Of a stretch of 64,000 nucleotides of DNA, positions 30,446 to 38,891 are shown in pieces (positions within the stretch are counted from its first letter, which is position 1; every line of letters starts with the position of its first letter). The notes under the pieces were generated by a model, which searched no databases, was not told the origin of the DNA, and saw only the letters and a list, made by a program, of their open reading frames with translations. This DNA comes from Polaromonas sp. (GTDB taxonomy: Bacteria; Pseudomonadota; Gammaproteobacteria; Burkholderiales; Burkholderiaceae_C). The stretch spans positions 1 to 64,000 of the forward strand of contig NZ_JAAFGZ010000045.1 in NCBI RefSeq assembly GCF_010365105.1, given 5' to 3'. Both the position numbers and the translations under genes were made by a program.

Positions 30446-31296
30446 TGACCGACGCCACGACTTCGACACCCACGCCCCCAGCTGCAGCGACGCCAGCCGC
30501 CCAGCCGTCGCTGCTGCGGCCACCGCAGATCAGCTGGCGCTGGTGGCCGGTGTTCCGGCGCAACCTGCTGGTCTGGCGCAAGCTGGCCGTGCCCAGCCTG
30601 GTCGGCAACATCGCCGAGCCGCTGATCACGCTGGTCGCCTTTGGCTATGGGCTGGGCGCGCTGATCGGGCAGGTGCAGTTGAATGGCAGCGCCGTGCCCT
30701 ACATCCTGTTCCTGGCCAGCGGCTCGGTCTGCATGAGCGCGATGAACGCCGCGTCGTTCGAGGCGCTGTATTCGGCTTTCTCGCGCATGCATGTGCAAAA
30801 AACATGGGACGGCATCATGAACGCGCCAGTGCGGCTTGACGACGTGGTGTTTGCCGAGATGCTGTGGGCCGCTTTCAAGTCGCTGTTCACCAGCGCGGTG
30901 ATCCTGGGCGTGATGCTGGCGCTGGGCATCAGCCACAGCCCGATGCTGCTTCTGGTGCTGCCGCTGCTGGGGCTGGTCGGCATCGTGTTTGCCAGCATCG
31001 CGCTGATCTTCAATGCGCTGGCCAAGGGCTACGACTTTTTCACCTATTACTTCTCGCTGTTCCTGACGCCAACGATGTTCCTGAGCGGCGTGTTTTTTCC
31101 GCGCGACCAGTTGCCCGGCGTGATGCGGACGATCTCGGACTGGCTGCCGCTGACCGCCGCCGTCGAACTGATCCGCCCGCTGTTCCTTGGCCAGTGGCCG
31201 GCGCAGGGGTTGCAGCACCTGGCGGTGCTGGTGGGCTATGGCGTGGCCGCGTTCTGGGTCGCGCTGGCGCTGACGCGCAGGCGCTTCCGGAATTGA
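30442..31296 (+). CDS. ABC-2 type exporter permease (NodJ-like)
   Basis: A 284-residue membrane protein with a Pro/Ala/Thr-rich cytoplasmic head (about 1-30), six predicted helices and the ABC-2 signatures FLASGSVCMSAMNAASFEALYS and FLTPTMFLSGVFFPRDQLPG. It forms the transmembrane part of the exporter with the upstream ATPase. Confidence 0.93.
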   Translation: MMTDATTSTPTPPAAATPAAQPSLLRPPQISWRWWPVFRRNLLVWRKLAVPSLVGNIAEPLITLVAFGYGLGALIGQVQLNGSAVPYILFLASGSVCMSAMNAASFEALYSAFSRMHVQKTWDGIMNAPVRLDDVVFAEMLWAAFKSLFTSAVILGVMLALGISHSPMLLLVLPLLGLVGIVFASIALIFNALAKGYDFFTYYFSLFLTPTMFLSGVFFPRDQLPGVMRTISDWLPLTAAVELIRPLFLGQWPAQGLQHLAVLVGYGVAAFWVALALTRRRFRN

Positions 31297-31338
31297 CCGC
31301 CGGGCCGGCGATTGACAGGCCACGCAGGCCACGGTGAT

Positions 31339-31403
31339 TTTTAAGGGCGAAAAATGGCTTTTGCGCAATATGGACGAGCGCAAGCAGCTATTTTTTATAT
31401 AGC
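31339..31403 (-). repeat. Short dispersed intergenic repeat, copy 5 (reverse)
   Basis: On the minus strand: TATAAAAAATAGCTGCTTGC, a GCTCGTCCATA spacer, then TTGCGCAAAAGCCATTTTTC. It follows the NodJ-like permease gene. Confidence 0.85.
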
Positions 31404-31516
31404 AAAACCGCATCTCCACACAGGTCCCTCTCTTGCGCGGATTGAGCGGCTTGCGCGCGCTGCCAAACTCGCACAAACAGCTACCTCTCCGGGCGGTATT
31501 GCCGTAGACTGAACCG

Positions 31517-32542
31517 ATGCCATCCCCCCCAGACTTGCCAAAACGCGACATCGTGGTCATCGGCGCCTCGGCTGGCGGGGTCGAGGCGCTGCGGGGATTT
31601 TTTCATGCCTTGCCCGCCGACCTGCCAGCGGCTTTTCTGGTGGTCCTGCATATTCCGGCGGACACCCCGAGCCAGCTGGACCGGGTGCTGGGCGCTTCGA
31701 CACCGCTTGCCGTGAAGATTGCGCAGGATGGCGAGGCGATCAGCAACGGGCAGGTGTATGTCGCTTCGGCCGACCGCCACCTCATGGTCACGCCGCAGGG
31801 CATCCGGCTCAGCCGGGGTCCGAAGGAAGGCCGGTCCAGGCCGTCCATCGATGTGCTGTTTCGCTCTGCCGCCACGGCCTTCGGCTCGCGCGTCATCGGC
31901 GTGATTTTGAGCGGCGCGCTGGACGACGGCACGGCCGGGCTCTGGGCGGTGAAGGACCATCTAGGCGTCACGCTGGTGCAGGCGCCCGACGAGGCCATGT
32001 ATTCGTCCATGCCGCAAAGCGCCATTGCGCATGTCCAGGTCGATCTGGTCGGCACAGTCGAGGCCCTGGCCGCCAGGGTGGGCAAGCTGGTCGGCACCGC
32101 TGCACCCGAAGGGGTGCAAAGGGACAACGCGCAGCTGGCCCTGGAAAACCACATCGCCATGGAAGGCAATGCGCTCAAGGCCGGGGTGATGAACCTGGGC
32201 AAGGTTTCAAAATACACCTGCCCCGACTGCCATGGCGTGCTGGTGCAGATCGAGGAAGGTCCGATTGTTCGCTTTCGCTGCCACACCGGCCATGCGTTTT
32301 CGCTCAAGAGCCTGATGGCCCAGGTCAACGAAGCCATCGACACCGGTCTGTGGGACACTTTGCGCGCCGTCGAGGAGCGGGTGATGCTGCTGCTCCAGAT
32401 GGAGCAACTGGCGCAGGCCTCGGGCGCTGGCGACGAGGCGGCCAGATTGCACAAGGAGGCCGAAGCGTCGGAAAAGCGGATTCAGCCGCTGCGCAAACTG
32501 GTGCTGGACCCGCTCTTTTTCAGCCACACCGCCAAGGGTTGA
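31517..32542 (+). CDS. CheB-like protein-glutamate methylesterase domain protein
   Basis: The 341-residue protein has the CheB methylesterase fold: Ser18 in GASAGG, His45 in VLHIPADTP and the Asp in LSGALDDGTAG form the triad. It lacks the N-terminal receiver domain of classical CheB. After about residue 225 it has an extra C-terminal region with CPDCHGVL and RFRCHTGHAFS, which could bind zinc. No cheR, receptor or flagellar gene is near, so the target protein is unknown and it need not act in chemotaxis. Confidence 0.85.
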   Translation: MPSPPDLPKRDIVVIGASAGGVEALRGFFHALPADLPAAFLVVLHIPADTPSQLDRVLGASTPLAVKIAQDGEAISNGQVYVASADRHLMVTPQGIRLSRGPKEGRSRPSIDVLFRSAATAFGSRVIGVILSGALDDGTAGLWAVKDHLGVTLVQAPDEAMYSSMPQSAIAHVQVDLVGTVEALAARVGKLVGTAAPEGVQRDNAQLALENHIAMEGNALKAGVMNLGKVSKYTCPDCHGVLVQIEEGPIVRFRCHTGHAFSLKSLMAQVNEAIDTGLWDTLRAVEERVMLLLQMEQLAQASGAGDEAARLHKEAEASEKRIQPLRKLVLDPLFFSHTAKG

Positions 32543-32591
32543 ACCGCCGGCTTTCCCGATCAACCAGCCTTGCGGCCCGGCACATTCAAGG

Positions 32592-33257
32592 TCAGTTTGC
32601 AGCGAAACAGTACATCAGCCCCGCGCCGCCGGTGGACTTGAGCGCGGCCATGCCGCAGCCGCGCGTGCCGTGCGATGCATTCCACGACACGTTGGCGACC
32701 GGATCGGGGTTGGTGCCGTCGCGGTCGTGGTGGCCGACGATGGCCGAGCCTTCCCCGCTTTGGGTCCAGTTGCCGCAGGTGGTGTCCTTGCCCGATGTGG
32801 CCAGGCGGCCGTCCGGGGTGGAGCCGGTCAGGATGTCGTGCATGTTGACTGCATCGCTGCGGCCGTTGACGACCTCGCCCTTTTCCGTCAGCGCGGTCTG
32901 CTTGGTGATCTGGTTGCTGGCGCTGTGCAGGTTGTCCACGCTGGTGGCCACGACCACGCCTTTGGCGTTTTGCCACGGGCCACGGCCGATGCGGTCGCGT
33001 GCATGCACAGCCGGGCTTGAACCGCTGGGCGCAGCGCTGAGGTAGGCGCGCCAGTTCTTGTTGCCGGCATTGGCCGACGTGGCGAGCTTCTGGCAATAGG
33101 CGTCGGCACCGGCCAGGCCACCGAAGTCGGCGCCATTGCCCGGATTGGCGCTGGTGACAAAGAAACTCATCGAATTTTGCGGAGTCGAGGACATCGGTGC
33201 GCAGGCGGCCAGCATCACGGTGGAGGCAAGGATGGCGAATTTCAAACGTGCGTGCAT
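32592..33257 (-). CDS. Outer-membrane lipoprotein with DUF1554/lectin-like domain
   Basis: The 221-residue product has a lipobox LAAC (Cys19) after a short signal peptide, so it should be a lipoprotein. The body (about 28-221) contains SFFVTSANPGNGADFGGLAGADAYCQKLA and a C-terminal HGTRGCGMAALKSTGGAGLMYCFAAN in pieces, with Cys residues spaced as in the collagenase-like/lectin DUF1554 domain. The start at 33257 is preceded by AAGGAAG. It probably binds a ligand at the cell surface; the ligand is unknown. Confidence 0.75.
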   Translation of the reverse strand: MHARLKFAILASTVMLAACAPMSSTPQNSMSFFVTSANPGNGADFGGLAGADAYCQKLATSANAGNKNWRAYLSAAPSGSSPAVHARDRIGRGPWQNAKGVVVATSVDNLHSASNQITKQTALTEKGEVVNGRSDAVNMHDILTGSTPDGRLATSGKDTTCGNWTQSGEGSAIVGHHDRDGTNPDPVANVSWNASHGTRGCGMAALKSTGGAGLMYCFAAN

Positions 33258-33439
33258 GGAGGCTTCCTTGAGGAATTGATAACAGCGGTTTTGCAAAGGG
33301 GAAGGCGCCCTGCACGTTACAGCAGGCGCGCCTTCGGCTCAAGAGCGGAATCCCCTAACCTGTTTTGCTCGCTGCGTTTGCGAAGCAACAGGCATTCGTC
33401 GCCATCAAGGCCCCGGAACCGGCGCTTTCAAAAGGCGCA

Positions 33440-34156
33440 TCAACCTTTTCCCATCACCGGATCACCTGCAAACTGCACCTTGAAGGCGTCGCTGCCTCCG
33501 TCAAAACGCACCGTGCCCGCTTGCAGGAACAGCAGCCGGTCGGCGACTTCGATTTCTTCCATCAGGTGCGTGGCCCACAGCACGGCGACGTGGCTTTCGC
33601 TCACCAGGTTTCGGACCGTCGAGAGCAACTGCCGCCGCGAGCCCGGGTCCAGGCCGACCGTTGCTTCATCCATCAGCAACACGCGCGGCCGGTGCAGCAG
33701 CGCGCGCACCAGCTCGACCTTGCGCCGTGTGCCGCCCGACAGGCTTCGCACCACGGCGCCGGCCTGCATGCCGGCCAGGGCCTCGGCAATCCTGCCGCGC
33801 GCGATGCGGCGCGGCAGGCCGTGCAGGTCGGTGTGGAACAACAGGTTGGCCTGCACCGACAAGTCAAGGTCCAGCGCGGTTTGCTGGAACACCACGCCGA
33901 GCCCGGCCAGCGCACGGCTGGCATGGGTGCGCATGTCGAAGCCCAGCACCTCGATATGTCCGCTGTCGGGGCTGAACAAGCCAGTCAGCAGCTGCATCAG
34001 CGTGGATTTGCCCGAGCCGTTGGGGCCGAGCAGGGCGACCATTTCGCCGGGGAACAATTGCAGGCTGACGCCCTGGAGCGCCGGTTTTCCCGCATACGAC
34101 TTGTGCAGGTCGCGGGCATCCAGCAGCGGCGCGGAAATGAGTGACGGAAGGTTCAT
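33440..34156 (-). CDS. ABC transporter ATP-binding protein, PQQ/alcohol-associated
   Basis: 238 residues with Walker A GPNGSGKST, signature LSGGTRRKVELVRAL and Walker B RVLLMDEATVGLD. Its sequence fits the ATPases encoded with PQQ-dependent alcohol catabolism genes. The likely permease partner is encoded 3.5 kb away on the opposite strand, beyond the Bug gene and behind the beta-propeller and binding-protein genes. It is the second gene of a unit led by the Bug gene (5-nt gap). Confidence 0.9.
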   Translation of the reverse strand: MNLPSLISAPLLDARDLHKSYAGKPALQGVSLQLFPGEMVALLGPNGSGKSTLMQLLTGLFSPDSGHIEVLGFDMRTHASRALAGLGVVFQQTALDLDLSVQANLLFHTDLHGLPRRIARGRIAEALAGMQAGAVVRSLSGGTRRKVELVRALLHRPRVLLMDEATVGLDPGSRRQLLSTVRNLVSESHVAVLWATHLMEEIEVADRLLFLQAGTVRFDGGSDAFKVQFAGDPVMGKG

Positions 34157-34161
34157 GGATT

Positions 34162-35262
34162 TCAGGTGGACGGTACGGCCAGCAGGTTCATACGGCGCAA
34201 CAATGCTTTTTCATGCGCCACCGTTTGCACGATGGCCTGCGCATAGGCCTGGGTCGAAAGATAGTCCAGGTTCTGATCGTAGCGGGCCAGCGCAGCCTTG
34301 TGCCGCTCGCTGTGCATGGCCGTGCGGAACGCGTCATGCAGCAGTTTCACGACAGGCGCAGGCGTGCCGCGCGGCGCTGCCAGGCCCCAGGGCGAGGTAT
34401 AGACCGAATGCGGAAAACCCAGTTCGCTGAACGTCGGCACGTCAGGCCAGCGGGCGCTTCGCTGCGCCGAAAAAATTCCCAGCAGGCGCATCTTTCCCTG
34501 GTCCAGCCAGGGCGCAAAACCGGTCGAATTGACGCCCGCCATGAGCTGGCCCGAGGCTATGGCCAGCATCTGGTCGGCTGTGCCCTTGTAGGGAACATGC
34601 ACATAGCGGATGCCTTGCTCCAGCAAAATTTCCTCCATGGCCAGGTGGGCGGTGGTGCCGATGCCGGTGGACCCCATGAGCAGCGCGCCCGGGTTCTGGC
34701 GTGCCCAGTCGAGCATGTCGGCCACGCTGGCCCAGCGGCTGTCGGCGGGCACCAGCAGGCCAAAGGTGGTGCTGGACACCTGGAGGATAGGCATCAGGTC
34801 CCGGACCGGGTCCCAAGGCACCTGGTTCATGAGCGCATGGCGAAACACCGTGATGGGCAGCTGGCCCAGGGTATAGCCGTCGGGCTCGGCGGCTTTCAGC
34901 GCGGGCGCCACCAGGGTGCCGCCTGCGCCGGGCCGGTTGACGATGACGATGCGCTGGCCCAGCAGGGGCTCGGCCTCTTCGCACAACACGCGCAGGGTCA
35001 GGTCGGTGGCGCCGCCGGCCGGCCACGGCACGATGAGCGTCAGCGGCTTGAGCGGCCAGCCGGCGGGCATGTCCGCATGACCCTGGCTGGCCGCAGCGGA
35101 AGCGGCTGCCGGCAGGTAGACCAGCCCGGCAAGTCCGGCCATGCCAATGGCCAGATGATGGCCGAGCCACTGCCGCCGGTTCACGCGGGAAGGACTGGAC
35201 AAACCCGGCACATGCGGGTCAGACGGACCTGTGGACAAAGGGGAAGACGGCAACAGGGGCAT
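34162..35262 (-). CDS. Bug-family (TctC) tripartite tricarboxylate receptor
   Basis: A ~366-residue periplasmic binding protein with a twin-arginine-like leader (NRRQWLGHH then a hydrophobic stretch), followed by WPLKPLTLIVPWPAGGATDLT, GSTGIGTTAHLAMEEI and YVHVPYKGTADQM, all typical of Bug receptors that bind carboxylates in betaproteobacteria. No TctA/TctB membrane partner is in the window. A sigma-54 element just upstream (35327-35342) sets the latest plausible start near 35262, the first ATG after it. It is an unexpected member of a PQQ alcohol island. Confidence 0.85.
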   Translation of the reverse strand: MPLLPSSPLSTGPSDPHVPGLSSPSRVNRRQWLGHHLAIGMAGLAGLVYLPAAASAAASQGHADMPAGWPLKPLTLIVPWPAGGATDLTLRVLCEEAEPLLGQRIVIVNRPGAGGTLVAPALKAAEPDGYTLGQLPITVFRHALMNQVPWDPVRDLMPILQVSSTTFGLLVPADSRWASVADMLDWARQNPGALLMGSTGIGTTAHLAMEEILLEQGIRYVHVPYKGTADQMLAIASGQLMAGVNSTGFAPWLDQGKMRLLGIFSAQRSARWPDVPTFSELGFPHSVYTSPWGLAAPRGTPAPVVKLLHDAFRTAMHSERHKAALARYDQNLDYLSTQAYAQAIVQTVAHEKALLRRMNLLAVPST

Positions 35263-35326
35263 GGCATTCAGACAGGTCAGCGGGTTTGAATCCAGTGGAC
35301 TGGCAACAGTTAAAAACGTAGGATGA

Positions 35327-35342
35327 AGCAACAAGCGTGCCC
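35327..35342 (-). promoter_or_regulatory. Sigma-54 (-24/-12) promoter for Bug-ABC ATPase unit
   Basis: On the minus strand GGGCACGCTTGTTGCT matches TGGCAC-N5-TTGCW except for the first base. The expected transcript start is near 35316, about 54 bases before the ATG at 35262. Confidence 0.65.
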
Positions 35343-35349
35343 CTGTTTT

Positions 35350-35365
35350 TGGCCCTGATTTTGCT
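35350..35365 (+). promoter_or_regulatory. Sigma-54 (-24/-12) promoter for beta-propeller operon
   Basis: TGGCCCTGATTTTGCT matches TGGCAC-N5-TTGCW with one change. It lies 61-76 bases before the ATG at 35426 and eight bases from the opposite-facing element at 35327-35342. Confidence 0.65.
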
Positions 35366-35425
35366 TTCAGCGGCAATGCATCCCAAAGCATATTCCCTTA
35401 TTTCACCAACGCGAGACAAAAAACC

Positions 35426-36463
35426 ATGCGCCCTGCTTTTCCCCAGACCCCAAAAACCTGCCGGCCGTTCCGCTGGCTGCGTTTGTCGCTGGCGCTGGGC
35501 GCCGGCATCGCCGCCAGCGCCTTGTTGCCAACGGCGCAGGCGCAAGTGCCTGCACCCACGCCCAATCGCGTGTATGTCTCCAGCGAAAAGGACAACCGCA
35601 TCCAGGTGTTTGACACGCAGGGCTTGCGCCTGGCGGCGATCGACGTGTGCAAGCGCCCGCGCCACATGCAGTTCAGCCTGGACCACCGGCAGATTTACGT
35701 GTCCTGCGGCGACAGCAACCAGATGGGGCTGGTGGACCTGGCCAGCGCCAAAATGACCGGCACGGTGGCACTCGGCGACAGCCCGGAAATCTTCGACCTG
35801 AGCCCTGACGGCAAGACCGCCTATGTCTCGATCGAGGACGAGAGCGTCATGGCCGCCTATGACCTGCAAACCCGCGCCAAGCTGTTTGAAGTCAAGACCG
35901 GCGGCGAGCCCGAGGGCATTCTGGTGATGCCCGATGGCAAGCATGCCTACGTCACGTCCGAAGTGGCCAACGTCGTTCACCTGATCGACCTGGCGCAGCG
36001 AAAGGTGGTCAAGAACATCCGTGTCGGCAACCGTCCCCGGCGCTTTGTGCTGGCCGCCGATGGCAAGGAACTGTGGGTCAGCAACGAACTGGGCGCCAGC
36101 GTCAGCATCGTGAGCACCGACGACCAGACCGTGAAGCAAACGCTGGAATTCAAGGTCAAGGGCATGCGCGCCAGCGACATCACGCCGGTCGGCATGGCGC
36201 TGAGCCCCGACGGAAAAACCGTGTGGGTGGCGCTGGGTCGCGCCAACCATGTGGCCGAGGTGGACCAGGCCAGCCGCCAGGTGCGCAACACCATCCTGGT
36301 CGGCAAGCGCGCCTGGGGACTGGCCGTGCACCCGGATGGCAAGACCGTGTATGTGGCCAACGGCATGTCCGACGACATGACGCTAATCGATACCGCCGCC
36401 GGCAAGGCGGTGCGCAGCGTGGCGGCCGGTCGCGTGCCGCACAGCGTGCTGGTGCAGCCCTGA
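35426..36463 (+). CDS. PQQ-catabolism-associated YVTN beta-propeller protein
   Basis: A 345-residue periplasmic protein with a signal peptide (to about residue 37, ending TAQAQ) and seven propeller repeats of the form NRVYVSSEKDNRIQVFDT / GKTAYVSIEDESVMAAYD / GKHAYVTSEVANVVHLID. This family is encoded beside PQQ alcohol dehydrogenases and ABC exporters; its biochemical role is not settled. The stop overlaps the next gene's start (TGATG). Confidence 0.9.
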   Translation: MRPAFPQTPKTCRPFRWLRLSLALGAGIAASALLPTAQAQVPAPTPNRVYVSSEKDNRIQVFDTQGLRLAAIDVCKRPRHMQFSLDHRQIYVSCGDSNQMGLVDLASAKMTGTVALGDSPEIFDLSPDGKTAYVSIEDESVMAAYDLQTRAKLFEVKTGGEPEGILVMPDGKHAYVTSEVANVVHLIDLAQRKVVKNIRVGNRPRRFVLAADGKELWVSNELGASVSIVSTDDQTVKQTLEFKVKGMRASDITPVGMALSPDGKTVWVALGRANHVAEVDQASRQVRNTILVGKRAWGLAVHPDGKTVYVANGMSDDMTLIDTAAGKAVRSVAAGRVPHSVLVQP

Positions 36464-37683
36464 TGGCTTGCGCGCACGGCCTGCGCCATGCCTGGCGGCG
36501 CGTGGCGGCACTTGCCGGGGGATGTCTGCTGGGCGGGCTGTCCGTGGCAGCCCTGGCGGCGCCCACTCCGGTCACGGTGGCGGTCATCAGCCAGTCGGGC
36601 GATGCGCGCTATGCGCCGCGCCGCCTGGAGCAGGCTTATCCCGGCCATCCGCACGGGCGCCCGCTGGCGGCGGCCCGCATGGCGGCCGAGGAAGCCGGCG
36701 TTGAACTGGACGTGCTGGGCCTGAGCCTCAAGGTGATCGAGCTGTCCATCGCCGACACGCAGGGCCTGCCGGCGGCGCTGGCGCAACTCAAGGCTGCCGG
36801 GGTGCGGCATGTGCTGGCCGACCTGCCGGCCCCGGAACTGCGGCAGCTGGTGCAGCTGGCCCCCGCCGCACTGGGCGGCGCCATGGTCTTCAACATCGGC
36901 CTGGAAGACGATGCGCTGCGCGGTGAACAATGCGCCGCGCACCTGCTGCACACCTTGCCAAGCGCGCAGATGCTCAGCGATGCGCTGGCCCAGTACCTGG
37001 CGGCGCGCAACTGGCGCAAGCTGCTGCTGCTGCAAGGCCCCGAGCCGCAGGATGCGCTGCAGGCCCAGGCCCTGGTCCGGTCGGCGCAGCGTTATGGCCT
37101 GAAAATCGTCCAGACCCGGCCCTTCAAGCTCGGCACCGACCCGCGCGAGCGCGACCTGGCCAACACGCGCCTGCTCACCGGCGACCGCGAACATGAGCTG
37201 GTGGCCGTGGCCGACAGCATCGGCGAATTCGCGCGCACCCTGCCCTACGCCACGCAATGGCCGCGCCCGGTGGTGGGCAGCAGCGGCCTGATGGCGCTGG
37301 CCTGGCATCCGCACTGGGAACGCAATGGCGGGCCGCAGTTGTCGCGGCGCTTTTACAAGCTCGCCGGCCGGCCCATGCAGGGCCACGACTGGGCTGCCTG
37401 GGCTGCCGTCAAAGCGGTTGCGGCGGTGCTGGCCGACGACCCCAAGGCAGGGATTGCGCAGCAGCTCAAGCGCTTGCGCGGCGGCAGCGTTTACCTCGAT
37501 GGCGCCAAGGGGCCACGGCTGTCATTCCGGCCCTGGGACGGGCAGTTGCGCCAGCCGATGTTCCTGGCGCATGGCGACGGCGTGGCCGGCGTGGCGCCGC
37601 TCGAAGGGGTGTTGCATCCCACCGAAGTCCTCGACACACTGGGCATGGATGAAAAGGAATCGGCATGCAAGCAGCGCCCCTGA
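36463..37683 (+). CDS. PQQ-associated ABC transporter substrate-binding protein
   Basis: A 406-residue protein with an N-terminal signal peptide (VAALAGGCLLGGLSVAALAA) and a periplasmic-binding-protein type I body (VTVAVISQSGDARYAPRR, ARNWRKLLLLQGPEPQDALQ). It belongs to the binding-protein family of the alcohol-associated ABC system. The start is the ATG that overlaps the beta-propeller stop; it ends 19 bases inside the permease gene. Confidence 0.88.
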   Translation: MACAHGLRHAWRRVAALAGGCLLGGLSVAALAAPTPVTVAVISQSGDARYAPRRLEQAYPGHPHGRPLAAARMAAEEAGVELDVLGLSLKVIELSIADTQGLPAALAQLKAAGVRHVLADLPAPELRQLVQLAPAALGGAMVFNIGLEDDALRGEQCAAHLLHTLPSAQMLSDALAQYLAARNWRKLLLLQGPEPQDALQAQALVRSAQRYGLKIVQTRPFKLGTDPRERDLANTRLLTGDREHELVAVADSIGEFARTLPYATQWPRPVVGSSGLMALAWHPHWERNGGPQLSRRFYKLAGRPMQGHDWAAWAAVKAVAAVLADDPKAGIAQQLKRLRGGSVYLDGAKGPRLSFRPWDGQLRQPMFLAHGDGVAGVAPLEGVLHPTEVLDTLGMDEKESACKQRP

Positions 37684-38552
37684 AGCAGCCCGTGAACCCG
37701 CACCTCACCAGCCCCGTGGCCACCGGCCTGCCGCAGGCCGCACCGGCTCGGCTGCCGCACCTGGCGCGCGCGCTGCGCGCCGTGGTCGGCCGCGAGATCA
37801 ACAAGTTCCTGCGCCAGCCGTCGCGGCTGGCGTCGGCGCTGGTGCGGCCACTGCTGTGGTTCGTGGTGTTCTCGGCGGGCTTTCACAACGTCTTCGGCGT
37901 GTCCATCGTGCCGCCGTATGAAACCTATGTCGAATACCAGGTCTACATGGTGCCCGGCCTGCTGGCCATGGTGGCGCTGTTCAACGGCATGCAAAGCTCG
38001 CTGTCCATGGTCTACGACCGCGAGATGGGCGTGATGCGCCTGCTGCTCACCGCGCCGCTGCCGCGCGGCTGGCTGCTGGCCTTCAAGCTGCTGGCCGGCA
38101 CCTGCCTGTCGGTGCTGCAGATGGCAGTGTTCCTGCTGATCGCGCTGGCCTTTGGCGTGACGCTGAGCTGGCAGCATGTGCCGCTGCTGTTTCTGGCGAT
38201 GGTCAGCGGGGCCACGCTGCTGGCCGCGCTGGGGTTGATGCTGTCGGTGTACATCAAGCAGCTGGAAAACTTTGCCGGCACCATGAACTTCGTGATCTTC
38301 CCGATGTTCTTCATCAGCCCGGCGCTGTACCCGCTGTGGAAGCTTGAAGAGTCGGGTGCCTGGTGGCTGCTCAGGCTGGCGCAGTGGAATCCGTTCACCC
38401 ATGTGGTCGAAACGCTGCGCTTTGCCATGTACGGGCAGGTCAATGTGCTTTCCTGGGCCGTGGTGGTGGGCGGAAGCGCCTGCTTTTTTGGCCTGGCCTG
38501 GTGGGGCTACGACCCGCAGCGCGGCTGGATCAAGCAGCGCGGCGCGGCCTGA
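37665..38552 (+). CDS. Alcohol-associated ABC-2 permease (PedC-like)
   Basis: A 295-residue membrane protein with six helices and ABC-2 features (FNGMQSSLSMVYDREMGVMRLLLTAPLPRGWLLAFK in pieces; FPMFFISPALYPLWKLEE). It matches the permease of the PQQ/2-phenylethanol ABC system (ped/PQQ-ABC family). Its ATPase is most likely the product of 33440-34156 on the opposite strand. The exporter may protect against alcohol or aldehyde products, or export a cofactor or metallophore; that is open. Confidence 0.88.
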   Translation: MQAAPLKQPVNPHLTSPVATGLPQAAPARLPHLARALRAVVGREINKFLRQPSRLASALVRPLLWFVVFSAGFHNVFGVSIVPPYETYVEYQVYMVPGLLAMVALFNGMQSSLSMVYDREMGVMRLLLTAPLPRGWLLAFKLLAGTCLSVLQMAVFLLIALAFGVTLSWQHVPLLFLAMVSGATLLAALGLMLSVYIKQLENFAGTMNFVIFPMFFISPALYPLWKLEESGAWWLLRLAQWNPFTHVVETLRFAMYGQVNVLSWAVVVGGSACFFGLAWWGYDPQRGWIKQRGAA

Positions 38553-38891
38553 GCGGCCGCCAGGCGCCAAGACGCAATCCAGCGCTGGCCACGGCGCGGC
38601 GCGGCGGTGTGCATCGTGCCCCTGATGCCCCCATGCGCCGTGCGCCACCCGGTGATTCATTTCTGAACAGTGTCACATCCTGGCGGTGTTGCAAATGAGC
38701 ACGCAAGGGCCTGAAGCGGCGTTGCGAAGGCTGTCGCCAGCGCGTCAGCACACCCATCAGCCCAGCCTACGACATGGCACAAAAGTTGCCATTCGTGGTG
38801 GGTGATCCCGAACCAGGTGGGCTTGGGATCATGACGACCGGGCATGCCGCACGGGCGTCATTCAGCTCACAAGGATTCAGGAGACACACCC
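38553..38891. other. Promoter region of the alcohol dehydrogenase gene
   Basis: 339 bases without a gene. It contains a TGTCACA motif at 38671-38677 and the sigma-54 element at 38775-38790, spaced as an upstream activator site and promoter would be. Nothing else is evident. Confidence 0.6.
38775..38790 (+). promoter_or_regulatory. Sigma-54 (-24/-12) promoter for the PQQ alcohol dehydrogenase
   Basis: TGGCACAAAAGTTGCC matches the TGGCAC-N5-TTGC core perfectly. It is 102-117 bases before the ATG at 38892. This is the best RpoN site in the window. Confidence 0.82.
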
